Of a stretch of 64,000 bases of DNA, positions 20,891 to 30,756 are shown piece by piece. The translations under genes and the position numbers were made by a program. A model generated the notes under the pieces. The model had not been told where the DNA came from. It searched no databases and saw nothing but the letters and a program-made list of their open reading frames with translations. The DNA is taken from the NCBI GenBank assembly GCA_019188255.1, contig JAETXT010000012.1:62001-126000 (forward strand), in the 5' to 3' direction. The DNA is from Verticillium longisporum (taxonomy: Eukaryota; Ascomycota; Sordariomycetes; Glomerellales; Plectosphaerellaceae). The number at the start of each line of letters is the position of its first letter. Position 1 is the first letter of the stretch.

Positions 20891-23800
20891 CCCGGGAGGG
20901 GTGTTGGACAATGCACTGCCAGCTTTGTGGTCGCTGCTCTCAACGCTGCATTTTCCATCACCCAGTACCCGCTCAAGAACTCGGTCATTCTCGATTCAGG
21001 TTCGACTATTCACATCTTCAACAACAACAATCGTTTCACGAGGTTTCAGCAGGCAGAAGAAGGAGACTATGTCTTTGCGGGGAAAAGGAGAGTTCCCATC
21101 CGTGGATATGGGATCGTGGACATCCAGACTCGAGGGCCCAAGGGACCGAAGGTCATCAGACTGTGCGATGTGGCTCTCTGCGAAAACTTCCCCTGCAACC
21201 TTGTTTCGTTACGTCAACTGCACAAACGCGGATATTGGTGGGATAACCGCCCAAGGCAGAACTGTCTCCGAGACCGGAATCATGCGATCGTTTCCAGACT
21301 GGCGGTTCGTCATGATCAGTTTGTCATCGAAGACATACCTCTGGGATGCCCTGACAGCGCATTCGTTACCCGACGACACCGAGCGGATTCTTGGTCAGAG
21401 CGTACTTCCAAAGCTGATGCCCGGAAGTGGCACTTGCGACTTGGCCATCCTGGACCGCGGGCCCTTGAACATCTAGCGAACACCTCCAGGGGTGCGAGAG
21501 TCAAGGGAACAACGACCGTGGAATGCGACGGTTGCGCACTCTCCAAGATGACACGACAAGTCAGTCGCCGACCAAGGAAACTTGGCCATGCGCCCGGCGA
21601 CCGACTAGCCATCGACTTTCATGATGTGACCAGGGATCAGGAGGGCCAACGCAGTGTCATGCTCGTCACCGATCGCTGGTCGGGAATGATCTGGGACTAC
21701 TACCTCACAGACAGAAGGACGGAAGTCCTGACTGCGGCAATCAAGGACCTGCTTGGCGTCCTGAAGCGGCAGTATGAGCTGGCCCCCAAGGTCATTGAAT
21801 GCGACAATGAGATCATGAAGCACAGTCTCACCACCATTGCATTCCTCCGCACGCTTCATATCAAGGTCGAACCATCAGCGCCGTATACACCTGCCCAGAA
21901 CGGGAGTGCCGAGGTGTCTGGAAGCATCATTAAGACGAAGGCCAGAGCGATGCGCGTCGGTGCCAGACTGCCGGAACACCTGTGGGTGGAGATATACCGA
22001 GCCGCTGTCTACCTCCACAACCGGACTCCGAAGTACATTTACAGCTGGCGGACTCCATACGACAAGTTCCACACATTCCTAGCACACAGGGACGGGGTTG
22101 TGGTGGAGAACCGCAAGCCATATCAAGCACACCTCCGCGTCTATGGGTGCAAGGCTTATGCCATGACCCGGGAAGCGCAACTAGGTACACAAAAGAAACA
22201 GAGACTCAACCCCAAGGCATGGATTGGGTTTCTCGTGGGATACCAATCCACGAACATATACCGAATCTGGAATCCACATACTGGCAGGACCATATCTACG
22301 AGGGACGTCATCTTCAATGAAGACAAACTCTTCAATGGGGATTTAAAACAACTCAAGGATGATCTGCTCCACATCAGTCGGCAAGATTTGATCCATCTAC
22401 TCGATAGGGTAGACCAGCCTGAACCAGACCGTGCCACCGAGGCAGTAGAATCGCCTGACGGTGCCTTTCTACCCCAACGAACTTGGGAGGGCCTTCCTGG
22501 AGAGGACGAAGACGTTGAACCCCAGGAGAACTGGGAGGACTTCGCCGTTCAGGAAGCGGAAGGGGACACAGAAGCTGAACCGTCAGAGGCTGCGTCTGAT
22601 CAACCAGCCAGGACTGGCGAGCGCTTTGGGTCAACCGGGGATGCGGAAATCGCACTGGGACTACCAGAGGGCGGCACGGACAGCCAGGTTACGGCCGGCA
22701 CCGATGACCAAGCCAAGAACTCTGACGCCCGGGCTAGAGAATACGCTACCCCTGTGTCACTTCCACCGGCAGCACTTCTCTCTTTGGTGATGCGGAACGG
22801 TTCAGATGATCTGCCTGAGGAGAGATTAACGATCTACAGAAACGCCGGACCAATTGAGGTGTGGAAAGCTGCCTTTGCTGCTGGACGTTTGGCCAATCCA
22901 CTCGGCGCGATAGACGGAGAACAGATCGACAAGGCCAAGTGGCTTCGACTGCTACGAAATCCAAGGACGCTCCACAGGCGACAGATGCCTCCACTACCCA
23001 AGCACCATGGAGACTTGGCAACACATCCCATGAAAACAATGTTTGAGGAGGCGGAAGCAGCACACCTGCGCAGCCACGAAGAAATGAACTCATGGGCGGA
23101 GATTTCCAAACATGACCTTCGAGTGCGAGGCTATCAGATCCTTGACTGCATGTGGGTTTACGTGTACAAGTTTGACAAACACGGACAGTTCCAGAAGTGC
23201 AAAGCACGCCTGGTGGTCAGAGGAGACCAACAACGTAAGTCGACTCACGAAGAGACATACGCAGCGACCCTAGCAGGGCGCTCCTTTCGGACACTCATGG
23301 CAGTCGCGGCGCGCTTCGACCTGGAACTGATCCAGTATGACGCCGTCAACGCGTTTGTGAACGCCAAGTTGGACAAGAACGTCTTCATGCGCATGCCACC
23401 AGGGCACCGGAAACCAGGAATGATCCTGATGCTCCGGAAAGCGCTCTATGGGCTGAGAGAGTCTCCACTACTGTGGCAGAGGGAACTCACAGCTACACTG
23501 ACCGAACTCGGATTCAAACCCGTTCCTCATGAGACCTGCTGCATGACCAAGGGCGGTGTCATTATCTTCTTTTATGTCGACGACATTGTCCTGGCATACC
23601 GAAAGCAGAGGGAGGACGAGGTTGAGCGCATCACACGAGCGCTGCAAGCTAAGTACAAATTGACAGGAGGAACACCATTGCAATGGTTCCTCGGCGTTGA
23701 AATCATCAGAGACAGAGAGAACAAGCTCCTCTGGCTCTCCCAATCCGATTACCTTGACAAGATTGCTAACCTCATTGACCGCACAGATTTGCGGCACGAT

Positions 23801-24616
23801 GTTCCGATGAAACAGGAAGAACTCCTGCCACATGATGAACTCGCAAGCTGTGGGTCAATCCGAAGCTACCAGCGAAAGATCGGCTCAATACTGTACGCTG
23901 CGGTCATCACACGACCAGACGTGGCATTCGCCGCTTCGCGACTTGCGCGACATAACTCAAACCCAGGACCCGAGCATCATACTGCAGCTGACCAGGTGCT
24001 GCTGTATCTAAGGAAAACAAAGACGATGGCGTTACAGTTCGGCGGAGACGATGTTTTCACAATGGCAAGCGACGCATCCTTCGCAGACAATACTCTTGAC
24101 CGAAAGAGCTCCCAAGCTTACGCCATGACCTTGTTTGGCGGCACAATCGGCTGGAGAGCCAATAAACAATCAACGGTCACCACGTCTACTACCGAAGCGG
24201 AGCTCCTTGCCCTCTCACAGGCAGCCAAGGAAGCGATGTTCGTCTCTAGACTCATCAAGGAGCTCGGGGTTACCTTGGACGATGAACGCATCCGAATAAG
24301 ATGTGACAACCAACAGACGATCAAACTGGTCAACAAAGACATCGCCACATTGCGGACCAAACTTCGACACGTCGACATACACAACCACTGGTTGAGGCAG
24401 GAAGCACAGAAGAACAGGATCCTGGTGGAATATATCCCGACGGCAAACATGATCGCCGATGGACTTACGAAGCCCCTGAATCATCAACGCCTCCAGATTT
24501 TCACGGCACAGATTGGACTCATCGATATCTCAGATCGACTGGAGGGAAGGCTACTCCGGCCCATCGAGAAACAGGAACTTTGGGAAAGAATGGAAGAGCT
24601 GGAGATCGGAGACTGA
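20891..24616 (+). CDS. pol: Copia-1 pol polyprotein
   Basis: Open in the gag frame from just after TGA 20888-20890 to 24616. Domains in order: aspartic protease ('ILDSGSTIHIF'); integrase HHCC ('KWHLRLGHPGP', 'CDGCALSKM'); catalytic core (Asp in 'RLAIDFHDVT', Asp in 'IECDNE', Glu in 'AQNGSAEVSG'); reverse transcriptase ('YDAVNAFVNAKLD', 'FFYVDDIVLAY'); RNase H ('MASDASFADNTLDRKSSQ', 'TEAELLALS', 'KLRHVDIHNHW'). No internal stop is visible. There is no good ATG at its start, which supports expression as a Gag-Pol fusion. Confidence 0.9.
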   Translation, partial: PGRGVGQCTASFVVAALNAAFSITQYPLKNSVILDSGSTIHIFNNNNRFTRFQQAEEGDYVFAGKRRVPIRGYGIVDIQTRGPKGPKVIRLCDVALCENFPCNLVSLRQLHKRGYWWDNRPRQNCLRDRNHAIVSRLAVRHDQFVIEDIPLGCPDSAFVTRRHRADSWSERTSKADARKWHLRLGHPGPRALEHLANTSRGARVKGTTTVECDGCALSKMTRQVSRRPRKLGHAPGDRLAIDFHDVTRDQEGQRSVMLVTDRWSGMIWDYYLTDRRTEVLTAAIKDLLGVLKRQYELAPKVIECDNEIMKHSLTTIAFLRTLHIKVEPSAPYTPAQNGSAEVSGSIIKTKARAMRVGARLPEHLWVEIYRAAVYLHNRTPKYIYSWRTPYDKFHTFLAHRDGVVVENRKPYQAHLRVYGCKAYAMTREAQLGTQKKQRLNPKAWIGFLVGYQSTNIYRIWNPHTGRTISTRDVIFNEDKLFNGDLKQLKDDLLHISRQDLIHLLDRVDQPEPDRATEAVESPDGAFLPQRTWEGLPGEDEDVEPQENWEDFAVQEAEGDTEAEPSEAASDQPARTGERFGSTGDAEIALGLPEGGTDSQVTAGTDDQAKNSDARAREYATPVSLPPAALLSLVMRNGSDDLPEERLTIYRNAGPIEVWKAAFAAGRLANPLGAIDGEQIDKAKWLRLLRNPRTLHRRQMPPLPKHHGDLATHPMKTMFEEAEAAHLRSHEEMNSWAEISKHDLRVRGYQILDCMWVYVYKFDKHGQFQKCKARLVVRGDQQRKSTHEETYAATLAGRSFRTLMAVAARFDLELIQYDAVNAFVNAKLDKNVFMRMPPGHRKPGMILMLRKALYGLRESPLLWQRELTATLTELGFKPVPHETCCMTKGGVIIFFYVDDIVLAYRKQREDEVERITRALQAKYKLTGGTPLQWFLGVEIIRDRENKLLWLSQSDYLDKIANLIDRTDLRHDVPMKQEELLPHDELASCGSIRSYQRKIGSILYAAVITRPDVAFAASRLARHNSNPGPEHHTAADQVLLYLRKTKTMALQFGGDDVFTMASDASFADNTLDRKSSQAYAMTLFGGTIGWRANKQSTVTTSTTEAELLALSQAAKEAMFVSRLIKELGVTLDDERIRIRCDNQQTIKLVNKDIATLRTKLRHVDIHNHWLRQEAQKNRILVEYIPTANMIADGLTKPLNHQRLQIFTAQIGLIDISDRLEGRLLRPIEKQELWERMEELEIGD

Positions 24617-24639
24617 CAGTTTCCACCTGCGAGGCCTCA

Positions 24640-24650
24640 ACTGGGGGGTG
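24640..24650 (+). promoter_or_regulatory. Copia-1 polypurine tract
   Basis: ACTGGGGGGTG sits directly before the 3' LTR, the usual place for plus-strand priming. Confidence 0.7.
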
Positions 24651-24876
24651 TGTCGGATTGATGCTTGGATCCGCTTTTAAGCGTGTCTGAAATCGGGTTT
24701 ATTGAATATTTCTCCATTCTGCCGCAGGGCGGTGAAGGAGTGGGGTTAAGTTTGTCACTCGACAGAACCAGTACAAAACAAGGACAAACCAAGTTACAAC
24801 CATCAAGAGGTCCTTTTAATATGAGGACTCGGCCAGAAGTGACGAATACGATACATGAGGCATCGAGTATCTGACA
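24651..24876 (+). repeat. Copia-1 3' LTR
   Basis: 226 bp, 224 identical to the 5' LTR. It ends at TGACA and is followed by the duplicated GATGT, whose last three bases are the first bases of the Copia-2 LTR. Confidence 0.95.
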
Positions 24877-24878
24877 GA

Positions 24879-25091
24879 TGTTGCCGATCAGGCAAGGTTC
24901 TGTTCTGTGACCCAGGAGTACTTTCATCCCAAATGTGGAGTCCTCATTTGATGCATTTGTTCTGTCGTTATCGCCCCGGTAAGACTCCTTACCGATGCTG
25001 GATCTGACCAATTACCTTCGTTTGGACTTCTGGAAGTCTCCTTTTGTACCTTAACAACAATCAATCCACTTTGTTCAATTCCGTGGTGACA
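24879..25091 (+). repeat. Copia-2 5' LTR
   Basis: 213 bp, TGTTGCCGAT...GGTGACA, identical to the 3' LTR. Its first three bases are duplicated at 19346-19348 by the Copia-1 insertion. Confidence 0.95.
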
Positions 25092-25107
25092 GTTATGAGC
25101 CCGGGCG
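25092..25107 (+). promoter_or_regulatory. Copia-2 primer-binding site, initiator tRNA-Met half-molecule
   Basis: GTTATGAGCCC, directly after the LTR, is the exact complement of GGGCUCAUAAC, the anticodon arm of eukaryotic initiator tRNA-Met. The next bases match less well. This again implies priming by a tRNA cut in its anticodon loop. Confidence 0.75.
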
Positions 25108-25467
25108 ACGATACAGCTCCTTGACCTTCGATATCTACAGCAGGGCGCCTACGGCCAATACGCCTGCTGCGAAGCTGTCTACAGCTGAATCGCCGCTGCA
25201 CTTCAACAGTCAATTGACGCGACGTTTCGCCATTGACGACCACTGGCCAAGGGCCGTTACCGACATCCTCCAGGAGAGCGATCATCTCTCCACGACACAT
25301 CGAAGCAGGAGAAATCAGCTCCTCAAGACCAATTGAACCTCCGAGACGTGTGGCCTAGGGCTTGAGTACACGCGGGGTCAATTGATGATATTCAACATAC
25401 ACGCGATCAGTCGCGACCATCGAACGACCTCCCCGACGGTCTCCGACAACGCCCAGGGATCCTCAAG

Positions 25468-28400
25468 ATGGACTCTGGTAAGCACAGAGTGACACTTACA
25501 AGGAGGGAGGAATGGAGGACATGGCTCAACTCCGTCAGAGCCGTGGCGACCTCCTACGAGGCCTGGGATCTAGTCGACCCAGACAAAGAGGCTGACAGGC
25601 GGCCCAAGAGGGCCAAGAAGCCAACAGCACCGTCATTCGAAGATGAGACGCGAGATCTCAGCACACTGCTGACGTTGTACAAGATCCATTTGGACATCTA
25701 CAACAGGGAGTCAGCGGGCCTCCAGGAGGTCCAGAAATACATCCTCAACACAGTCGACAGGAGCCTTTCGGCCGTCTTCATGAACGAGGAAAGCAGCCAG
25801 GAGTGGCTCAAGGCGTTGAAGGACCACTTCGCCCCTTCCGACATGGGACAGAAACAATACATTCGCCAGCGCTGGGAGGAGCATATGGCGATGATCAAGA
25901 AGATGGACCATGAGAAGTGGGTTGACGACTTCATCCTACTCTGTATCGAAGTTGAGAAGCACGGGATTCCTCAGCTTAAAGAAGCCGCAGATCAAAATGT
26001 TCAATTCCTTCGGGCAATTCTTTCCGTGTCTCCAGGGTGGGCCGAAGCAGAGTGCGCCCACCAAGTTCGCCGGGAGCTGGATGATCGTGATGGAGGGAAG
26101 GTACTGGCGTTGAGGTACAAGAGCTACCTTAGAGACTACCAACCGCATCGCCTCACCACCAAGCCATCTCAGACGTCCTTCTACAGCGACTCGGTGACCT
26201 TCATGGGCAAGGACCGGAATGGTCAAAGTGATCGGACGAGTGCCCAGGATTCCCATCGTGACTCTCCTCAACAGCCAAACAGCTCGCCTTCTCGCAGACC
26301 ATTCTGCGACTGTGTACAGCAGAAGAGGGCACCCAAGGCGTGTCAGCCCATCTGTCTGTGCCCAAATATCGCGGAACACCGGAGGAAGAAGAGCTATCAA
26401 TCCGATCAGAGCCTGCTGGACTACATTGACGAAGCGAAGAAAAGGATGAAGCCAAGCACATTGCAATTCTGGAACGAGAAAATCAAGGAGGACAAAAAGA
26501 AGCGGCAGGAGGCAAGAGGCACCAGTGGAGTCGCCGTCTCTGCTTTTAACAACTTCCTCGGTGACGATGATGAACAGAGCTGCGATGACGAGTACACCAA
26601 CTTCATGAGCAACTTCTCCGTCGCTGATTCGGACGAGTTTCAACGGACAAACCGAGGAGGGGATCTCCGTCACGAGTTCCTGATCGACTCGGGTACACCC
26701 AACCATATAACCAACAACAAAGACCTCCTCACCAACTTTCGCGAGGCCACCGACACTGTAAGATACAGCACAGGAGGAGGCAAATCAAGCCCCGTCGAAG
26801 GGCATGGCACGATGGCCATCGACACCCTCGACAGCAAGCAGAACGTCATCAGCATCACCTGCCATGATGTCTCGTACATCAAAGACTACCCGACGACGCT
26901 TATTTCAGCCAGGCAGCTCCAACGCCAAGGACTCGGACTGGACTCCCTCAGGAACATGCTGTTCAACCCAGCCACTGGCTCAGAGATCCCACTTCAGGAG
27001 AAGGGTGGCCAGTATGCGGTGAACACCCTACATAGCACCACTTCCTTCTATCACTCCAAGAAGCAGAGAGCCGCGATGGTCAGCGACTCGAGGCTCTGGC
27101 ACGAACGGCTGGCTCATGCCCACCCAGAGGCCATACAGCAGCTGCCATACAGCTGTACTGGAGTTGGGGTGAAAGGGCCAACAACATTCGAATGCGAGTC
27201 TTGCGGGGTAGCGAAATCCAAGAAGATTGTATCTCGGAGACAGCCAACGTACACGACGACGAATCCATTTGAGCGCGTCAACCTGGACTTCTTCAGCCCT
27301 GGGAAGTCGTACAACGGCATGGAGTCGTGCCTTGTAATAACGGACGCATATTCGGGGAAGATTGTTGTCAGGATTCTGCCTGCCAGAGCAGATGGCTTCC
27401 AGGCGTTTATCAACTTTGAGATGTTTCTCTGGAGACAGTACCATCTGGTCATCAAGGTCCTGAGAGTTGACTGGGACTCAGCACTACGCAGCAATCTGGT
27501 TACTTGGTCAGAAGAGCGCGGCATTCTCTTGGAGAGATCAGCCGCAAGGACACCAGAACAGAACGGTGCCGCAGAACGCAATGGAGGCACGATATTCACC
27601 ATCGCAAGAACCCTTACCTCGGCTGCTGGGTTCCCGGAGGATTTGTGGCCAGAGGTGGTACAAACCGCTGCATATCTCCACAATCTCACGCCGAAGGGAC
27701 GCCTACAGTGGGCGACACCAGAAGGAAGGCTGAACGACTGGCTCAACTCCAAGGGCCTTGCCGCTCGAACTACGGCTCCAGGCCTGGCTCACCTGCGAAG
27801 ATACGGATGCAGGGCGTATCCTCTCACGGCAGACGCCCAAGAGGGACGTAACCGAAAGCAGAAGCTGGCTCCGAGAGCCCACATCGGCTATCTCTGTGGA
27901 TACGACAGCAGCAACATATACAGAATCTGGGCTCCAGAGATGAAAGCAGTATTGAGGACAAGAGACGTGGGTTTCGATGAGTCCACAGTTTTCAAGGACG
28001 CCCAATCCCCAAAGCCAATTCTACAGGACGAATTCCAGGCTTTGGACGTGCCCGTTGCGGACGCCCAGAATCCTTTCAACTCGTCACTGGACATTGACGA
28101 GTTCGATGTTGCCACCATCGACCTGTTCGAGAAAGCCCGGACATTCCAACTTGGAGGAAAGATCAACGCGGAGATACTGCGACCCCGGGAAGGTCACACA
28201 GCCAGCAGAGATGATGTCCTGCCGTCACCACGTCCAACTCCAGAGACGGAGACTGGACAAGGCCAGCCAGCTGTCTCTGAGGGGGTGGAAGATGCCGTAA
28301 TAGACACCATTCAAGGGGCTGAAGATGCTGTGGAAGACACGATCCCCGTGCCAGACACCATTCAAGTGACTGAAGAGGCTATTGAAGACACTATCGAAGT

Positions 28401-30333
28401 AGCTCGGAGCCCTGAATCAACACCTCAACACACACCAGCTGATCAAAGTTCAGCTGAAGACGAGACAGAGACTGTGGAGGCCCGACCATCAGTGGCACCA
28501 GCCCCACAGCCGTCGCCATCAACACAAATCCAAGGCACTCGAAGGAGCGCTAGAGACAGAAAGCCGTCACAGTTCAAAGACGGCACCCCCACCGACCAGG
28601 CTCTAGGAGCCCGCCGCAGCAAGAAAATGCCTCCATCATCACATTTGACCGTGGAATACTCATTCTTTCACACTCAGACTCCATCGAACAAGAAACCGCT
28701 TCTCCGAACAGATATGCCCGCGGAGCCAAGATCCTGGAAGGAGATGCTTCATTCTGATCACAAAAAGCAGTGGCTAGAAGCAAGCGTCCAGGAGGTCAAC
28801 ACCATTGAAAATATGGACACAATCGAGCAAGTCCCCTTCGAATCGGTCGACCAGGAAATACACAAGGTTCTCGGGTTGACCTGGGTCTGGAAATACAAGG
28901 TTGACTCCACCGGCTACGTGACCAAGTTCAAGGCCAGGCTCTGCGTACGAGGAGACCAACAGCCCAAGAATGAGATGGAAACATACGCGTCGACACTGGC
29001 AGCCAAGACGTTCAGAACGTTGATGGCCATCTGTGCAGAGTTTGACCTAGACACGCACCAGTTGGATGCCGTCAACGCCTTTCCAAATGCACACCTCGAC
29101 GAGACAGTCTACGTCTGGGCCCCTCAGGGCTGGGATCTCATGCAGGAGATGCAACAGAAGAAGGGCGCTCCACAGAGGCGCACGATTTTCAAGCTGAAGA
29201 GAGCTTTGTACGGTTTGCGCCGATCACCGCTTCTCTGGCACAAGCTGCTGTCCGAGGCTATGCGGAAGATCGGCCTCGTGGCTCTCGAGGAAGATAACTG
29301 TGTCTTCATGGGCAGAGGCATGATCATGTTCTTCTACGTTGACGACATCATCCTCATGAACCGCAAAGAGGATCGCCAAGCGGCCGAAGAGCTGAAGAGC
29401 CAGCTCAAGTCTCTGTTCGAGATGCGAGAACTTGGCGAGGTCAGATGGTTCTTAGGCATCAGAGTGGTCAGAGATCGTAGCCAGCGCAAGCTCTGGCTGT
29501 CTCTGGAGAACTACATCACTGAAAAGATGAAGGACCTCAACCTCCAGCCATCCACCAGAGGTCATTTGACGCCTCTATCAACAGACCCAGCACCTGCTCC
29601 AAAGGATTACGAAGCCTCTGCTGAATCCATTCAACTATACCAACGCAAAATTGGTTCCATCAATTACGCAGCAACCACAACACGACCTGATGTGGCCAAA
29701 GCTGCCTCAAGACTTGCGGAGTCTCTGCTCAGGCCGACAGAACTCCATCACCTTGCAGCAGACCACTGTCTCCGCTACCTCTATCGCACAAGGACTCTCT
29801 CGCTGTCCTACGGAGGATCAGGAGACCATTCTACATCGCTGTATTGTGCGAGCGACGCATCATTCGGCGATGATCCCATCACCAGATTTAGTTCACAAGG
29901 ATACACCACCATGCTCTTTGGAGGTCCAATTGACTGGAAAGCTACAAAGCAGCGATCCGTGGTCACTTCTAGCACCGAAGCTGAGCTGGTGGCCCTCAGT
30001 GTCGCAGCGAGGAACTACCTTGCCACTCTTCGTCTGATCAAGGAGCTTCAGCTACGTTTTCATGGCAAGGTTCCGATCCAGATGTTCTGTGATAACCGCC
30101 AAACGCTGCTGTTACTCACTAGTGAGAGGCCTCAAGCCACTACGAAGCTCAAGCATGTTGACATCCATCGTCTTTGGATCCGACAAACAGTCAGACAGGG
30201 GAAGATATCCGTGGACTGGATGAGCACTGACAAGATAGTGAGCGATGGGCTTACAAAGATTCTCCCGACTCAGAAGCATCAGAACTTCGTGAAGCTTCTG
30301 CAGATGGAGTGCGTACCAGCGGTCCACCAGTGA
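25468..30333 (+). CDS. Copia-2 gag-pol polyprotein, intact
   Basis: 1,621 codons from ATG 25468. It comprises a helical gag region ('EEWRTWLNSVRAVATSYEAW'), then a Cys-rich segment ('CDCVQQKRAPKACQPICLC') where a zinc knuckle would be. Protease ('FLIDSGTPNHI') and the integrase zinc domain ('LWHERLAHAHPEA', 'CESCGVAKS') follow. The integrase core has Asp in 'NLDFFSP', Asp in 'RVDWDSALR' and Glu in 'QNGAAERNGG'. RT ('LDAVNAFPNAHLDE', 'FFYVDDIILMNR') and RNase H ('CASDASFGDDPITRFSSQ', 'TEAELVALS', 'KLKHVDIHRLW') complete it. Single-ORF organisation is standard for Copia and contrasts with Copia-1. Confidence 0.95.
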   Translation: MDSGKHRVTLTRREEWRTWLNSVRAVATSYEAWDLVDPDKEADRRPKRAKKPTAPSFEDETRDLSTLLTLYKIHLDIYNRESAGLQEVQKYILNTVDRSLSAVFMNEESSQEWLKALKDHFAPSDMGQKQYIRQRWEEHMAMIKKMDHEKWVDDFILLCIEVEKHGIPQLKEAADQNVQFLRAILSVSPGWAEAECAHQVRRELDDRDGGKVLALRYKSYLRDYQPHRLTTKPSQTSFYSDSVTFMGKDRNGQSDRTSAQDSHRDSPQQPNSSPSRRPFCDCVQQKRAPKACQPICLCPNIAEHRRKKSYQSDQSLLDYIDEAKKRMKPSTLQFWNEKIKEDKKKRQEARGTSGVAVSAFNNFLGDDDEQSCDDEYTNFMSNFSVADSDEFQRTNRGGDLRHEFLIDSGTPNHITNNKDLLTNFREATDTVRYSTGGGKSSPVEGHGTMAIDTLDSKQNVISITCHDVSYIKDYPTTLISARQLQRQGLGLDSLRNMLFNPATGSEIPLQEKGGQYAVNTLHSTTSFYHSKKQRAAMVSDSRLWHERLAHAHPEAIQQLPYSCTGVGVKGPTTFECESCGVAKSKKIVSRRQPTYTTTNPFERVNLDFFSPGKSYNGMESCLVITDAYSGKIVVRILPARADGFQAFINFEMFLWRQYHLVIKVLRVDWDSALRSNLVTWSEERGILLERSAARTPEQNGAAERNGGTIFTIARTLTSAAGFPEDLWPEVVQTAAYLHNLTPKGRLQWATPEGRLNDWLNSKGLAARTTAPGLAHLRRYGCRAYPLTADAQEGRNRKQKLAPRAHIGYLCGYDSSNIYRIWAPEMKAVLRTRDVGFDESTVFKDAQSPKPILQDEFQALDVPVADAQNPFNSSLDIDEFDVATIDLFEKARTFQLGGKINAEILRPREGHTASRDDVLPSPRPTPETETGQGQPAVSEGVEDAVIDTIQGAEDAVEDTIPVPDTIQVTEEAIEDTIEVARSPESTPQHTPADQSSAEDETETVEARPSVAPAPQPSPSTQIQGTRRSARDRKPSQFKDGTPTDQALGARRSKKMPPSSHLTVEYSFFHTQTPSNKKPLLRTDMPAEPRSWKEMLHSDHKKQWLEASVQEVNTIENMDTIEQVPFESVDQEIHKVLGLTWVWKYKVDSTGYVTKFKARLCVRGDQQPKNEMETYASTLAAKTFRTLMAICAEFDLDTHQLDAVNAFPNAHLDETVYVWAPQGWDLMQEMQQKKGAPQRRTIFKLKRALYGLRRSPLLWHKLLSEAMRKIGLVALEEDNCVFMGRGMIMFFYVDDIILMNRKEDRQAAEELKSQLKSLFEMRELGEVRWFLGIRVVRDRSQRKLWLSLENYITEKMKDLNLQPSTRGHLTPLSTDPAPAPKDYEASAESIQLYQRKIGSINYAATTTRPDVAKAASRLAESLLRPTELHHLAADHCLRYLYRTRTLSLSYGGSGDHSTSLYCASDASFGDDPITRFSSQGYTTMLFGGPIDWKATKQRSVVTSSTEAELVALSVAARNYLATLRLIKELQLRFHGKVPIQMFCDNRQTLLLLTSERPQATTKLKHVDIHRLWIRQTVRQGKISVDWMSTDKIVSDGLTKILPTQKHQNFVKLLQMECVPAVHQ

Positions 30334-30528
30334 ACAGCTTGCTCAATTTCGCCCACCTCTCCTAACACTTACACACATCCTTATTTGCTTCACAAGCACG
30401 ATTTCCTTCATCTGCCCTGAGAACGCCAACTGTTCCAAAGGCACCAAATTCTCTACCAAAAGCCGCCAACAGGCATCTGCCTGATCTTTCGTGGTTCAGA
30501 TGGTCAGAGAGAGGCTCGCCTACCCATC

Positions 30529-30538
30529 TGAGGGGGTG
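30529..30538 (+). promoter_or_regulatory. Copia-2 polypurine tract
   Basis: TGAGGGGGTG directly precedes the 3' LTR. Confidence 0.7.
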
Positions 30539-30751
30539 TGTTGCCGATCAGGCAAGGTTCTGTTCTGTGACCCAGGAGTACTTTCATCCCAAATGTGGAG
30601 TCCTCATTTGATGCATTTGTTCTGTCGTTATCGCCCCGGTAAGACTCCTTACCGATGCTGGATCTGACCAATTACCTTCGTTTGGACTTCTGGAAGTCTC
30701 CTTTTGTACCTTAACAACAATCAATCCACTTTGTTCAATTCCGTGGTGACA
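30539..30751 (+). repeat. Copia-2 3' LTR
   Basis: 213 bp, no differences from the 5' LTR. It is followed by CCTGA (30752-30756), the right target duplication. Confidence 0.95.
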
Positions 30752-30756
30752 CCTGA

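Larger units (their letters stand above)
19349..24876 (+). mobile_element. Copia-1: complete Ty1/Copia retrotransposon
   Basis: 5,528 bp bounded by two 226-bp LTRs (TG...CA) that differ at two positions, and flanked by the 5-bp duplication GATGT. It carries gag and pol in the same frame, split by a TGA. The domain order protease-integrase-RT-RNase H defines Ty1/Copia. It is inserted into the extreme 5' end of the Copia-2 LTR. Few LTR differences indicate a recent insertion. Confidence 0.95.
24879..30751 (+). mobile_element. Copia-2: complete, intact Ty1/Copia retrotransposon
   Basis: 5,873 bp with two identical 213-bp LTRs and one uninterrupted gag-pol ORF. Its own target duplication CCTGA is found at 19341-19345 and 30752-30756, once the 5.5-kb Copia-1 insertion is removed. 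Identical LTRs and an intact ORF suggest a very recent and possibly still competent copy. It is the older of the nested pair. Confidence 0.95.

Noticed and set aside
24651..25091. Reading the adjacent Copia-1 3' LTR and Copia-2 5' LTR as one compound LTR
   Set aside because: The two parts match different partners (19349-19574 and 30539-30751), each with its own TG...CA ends and target duplication.
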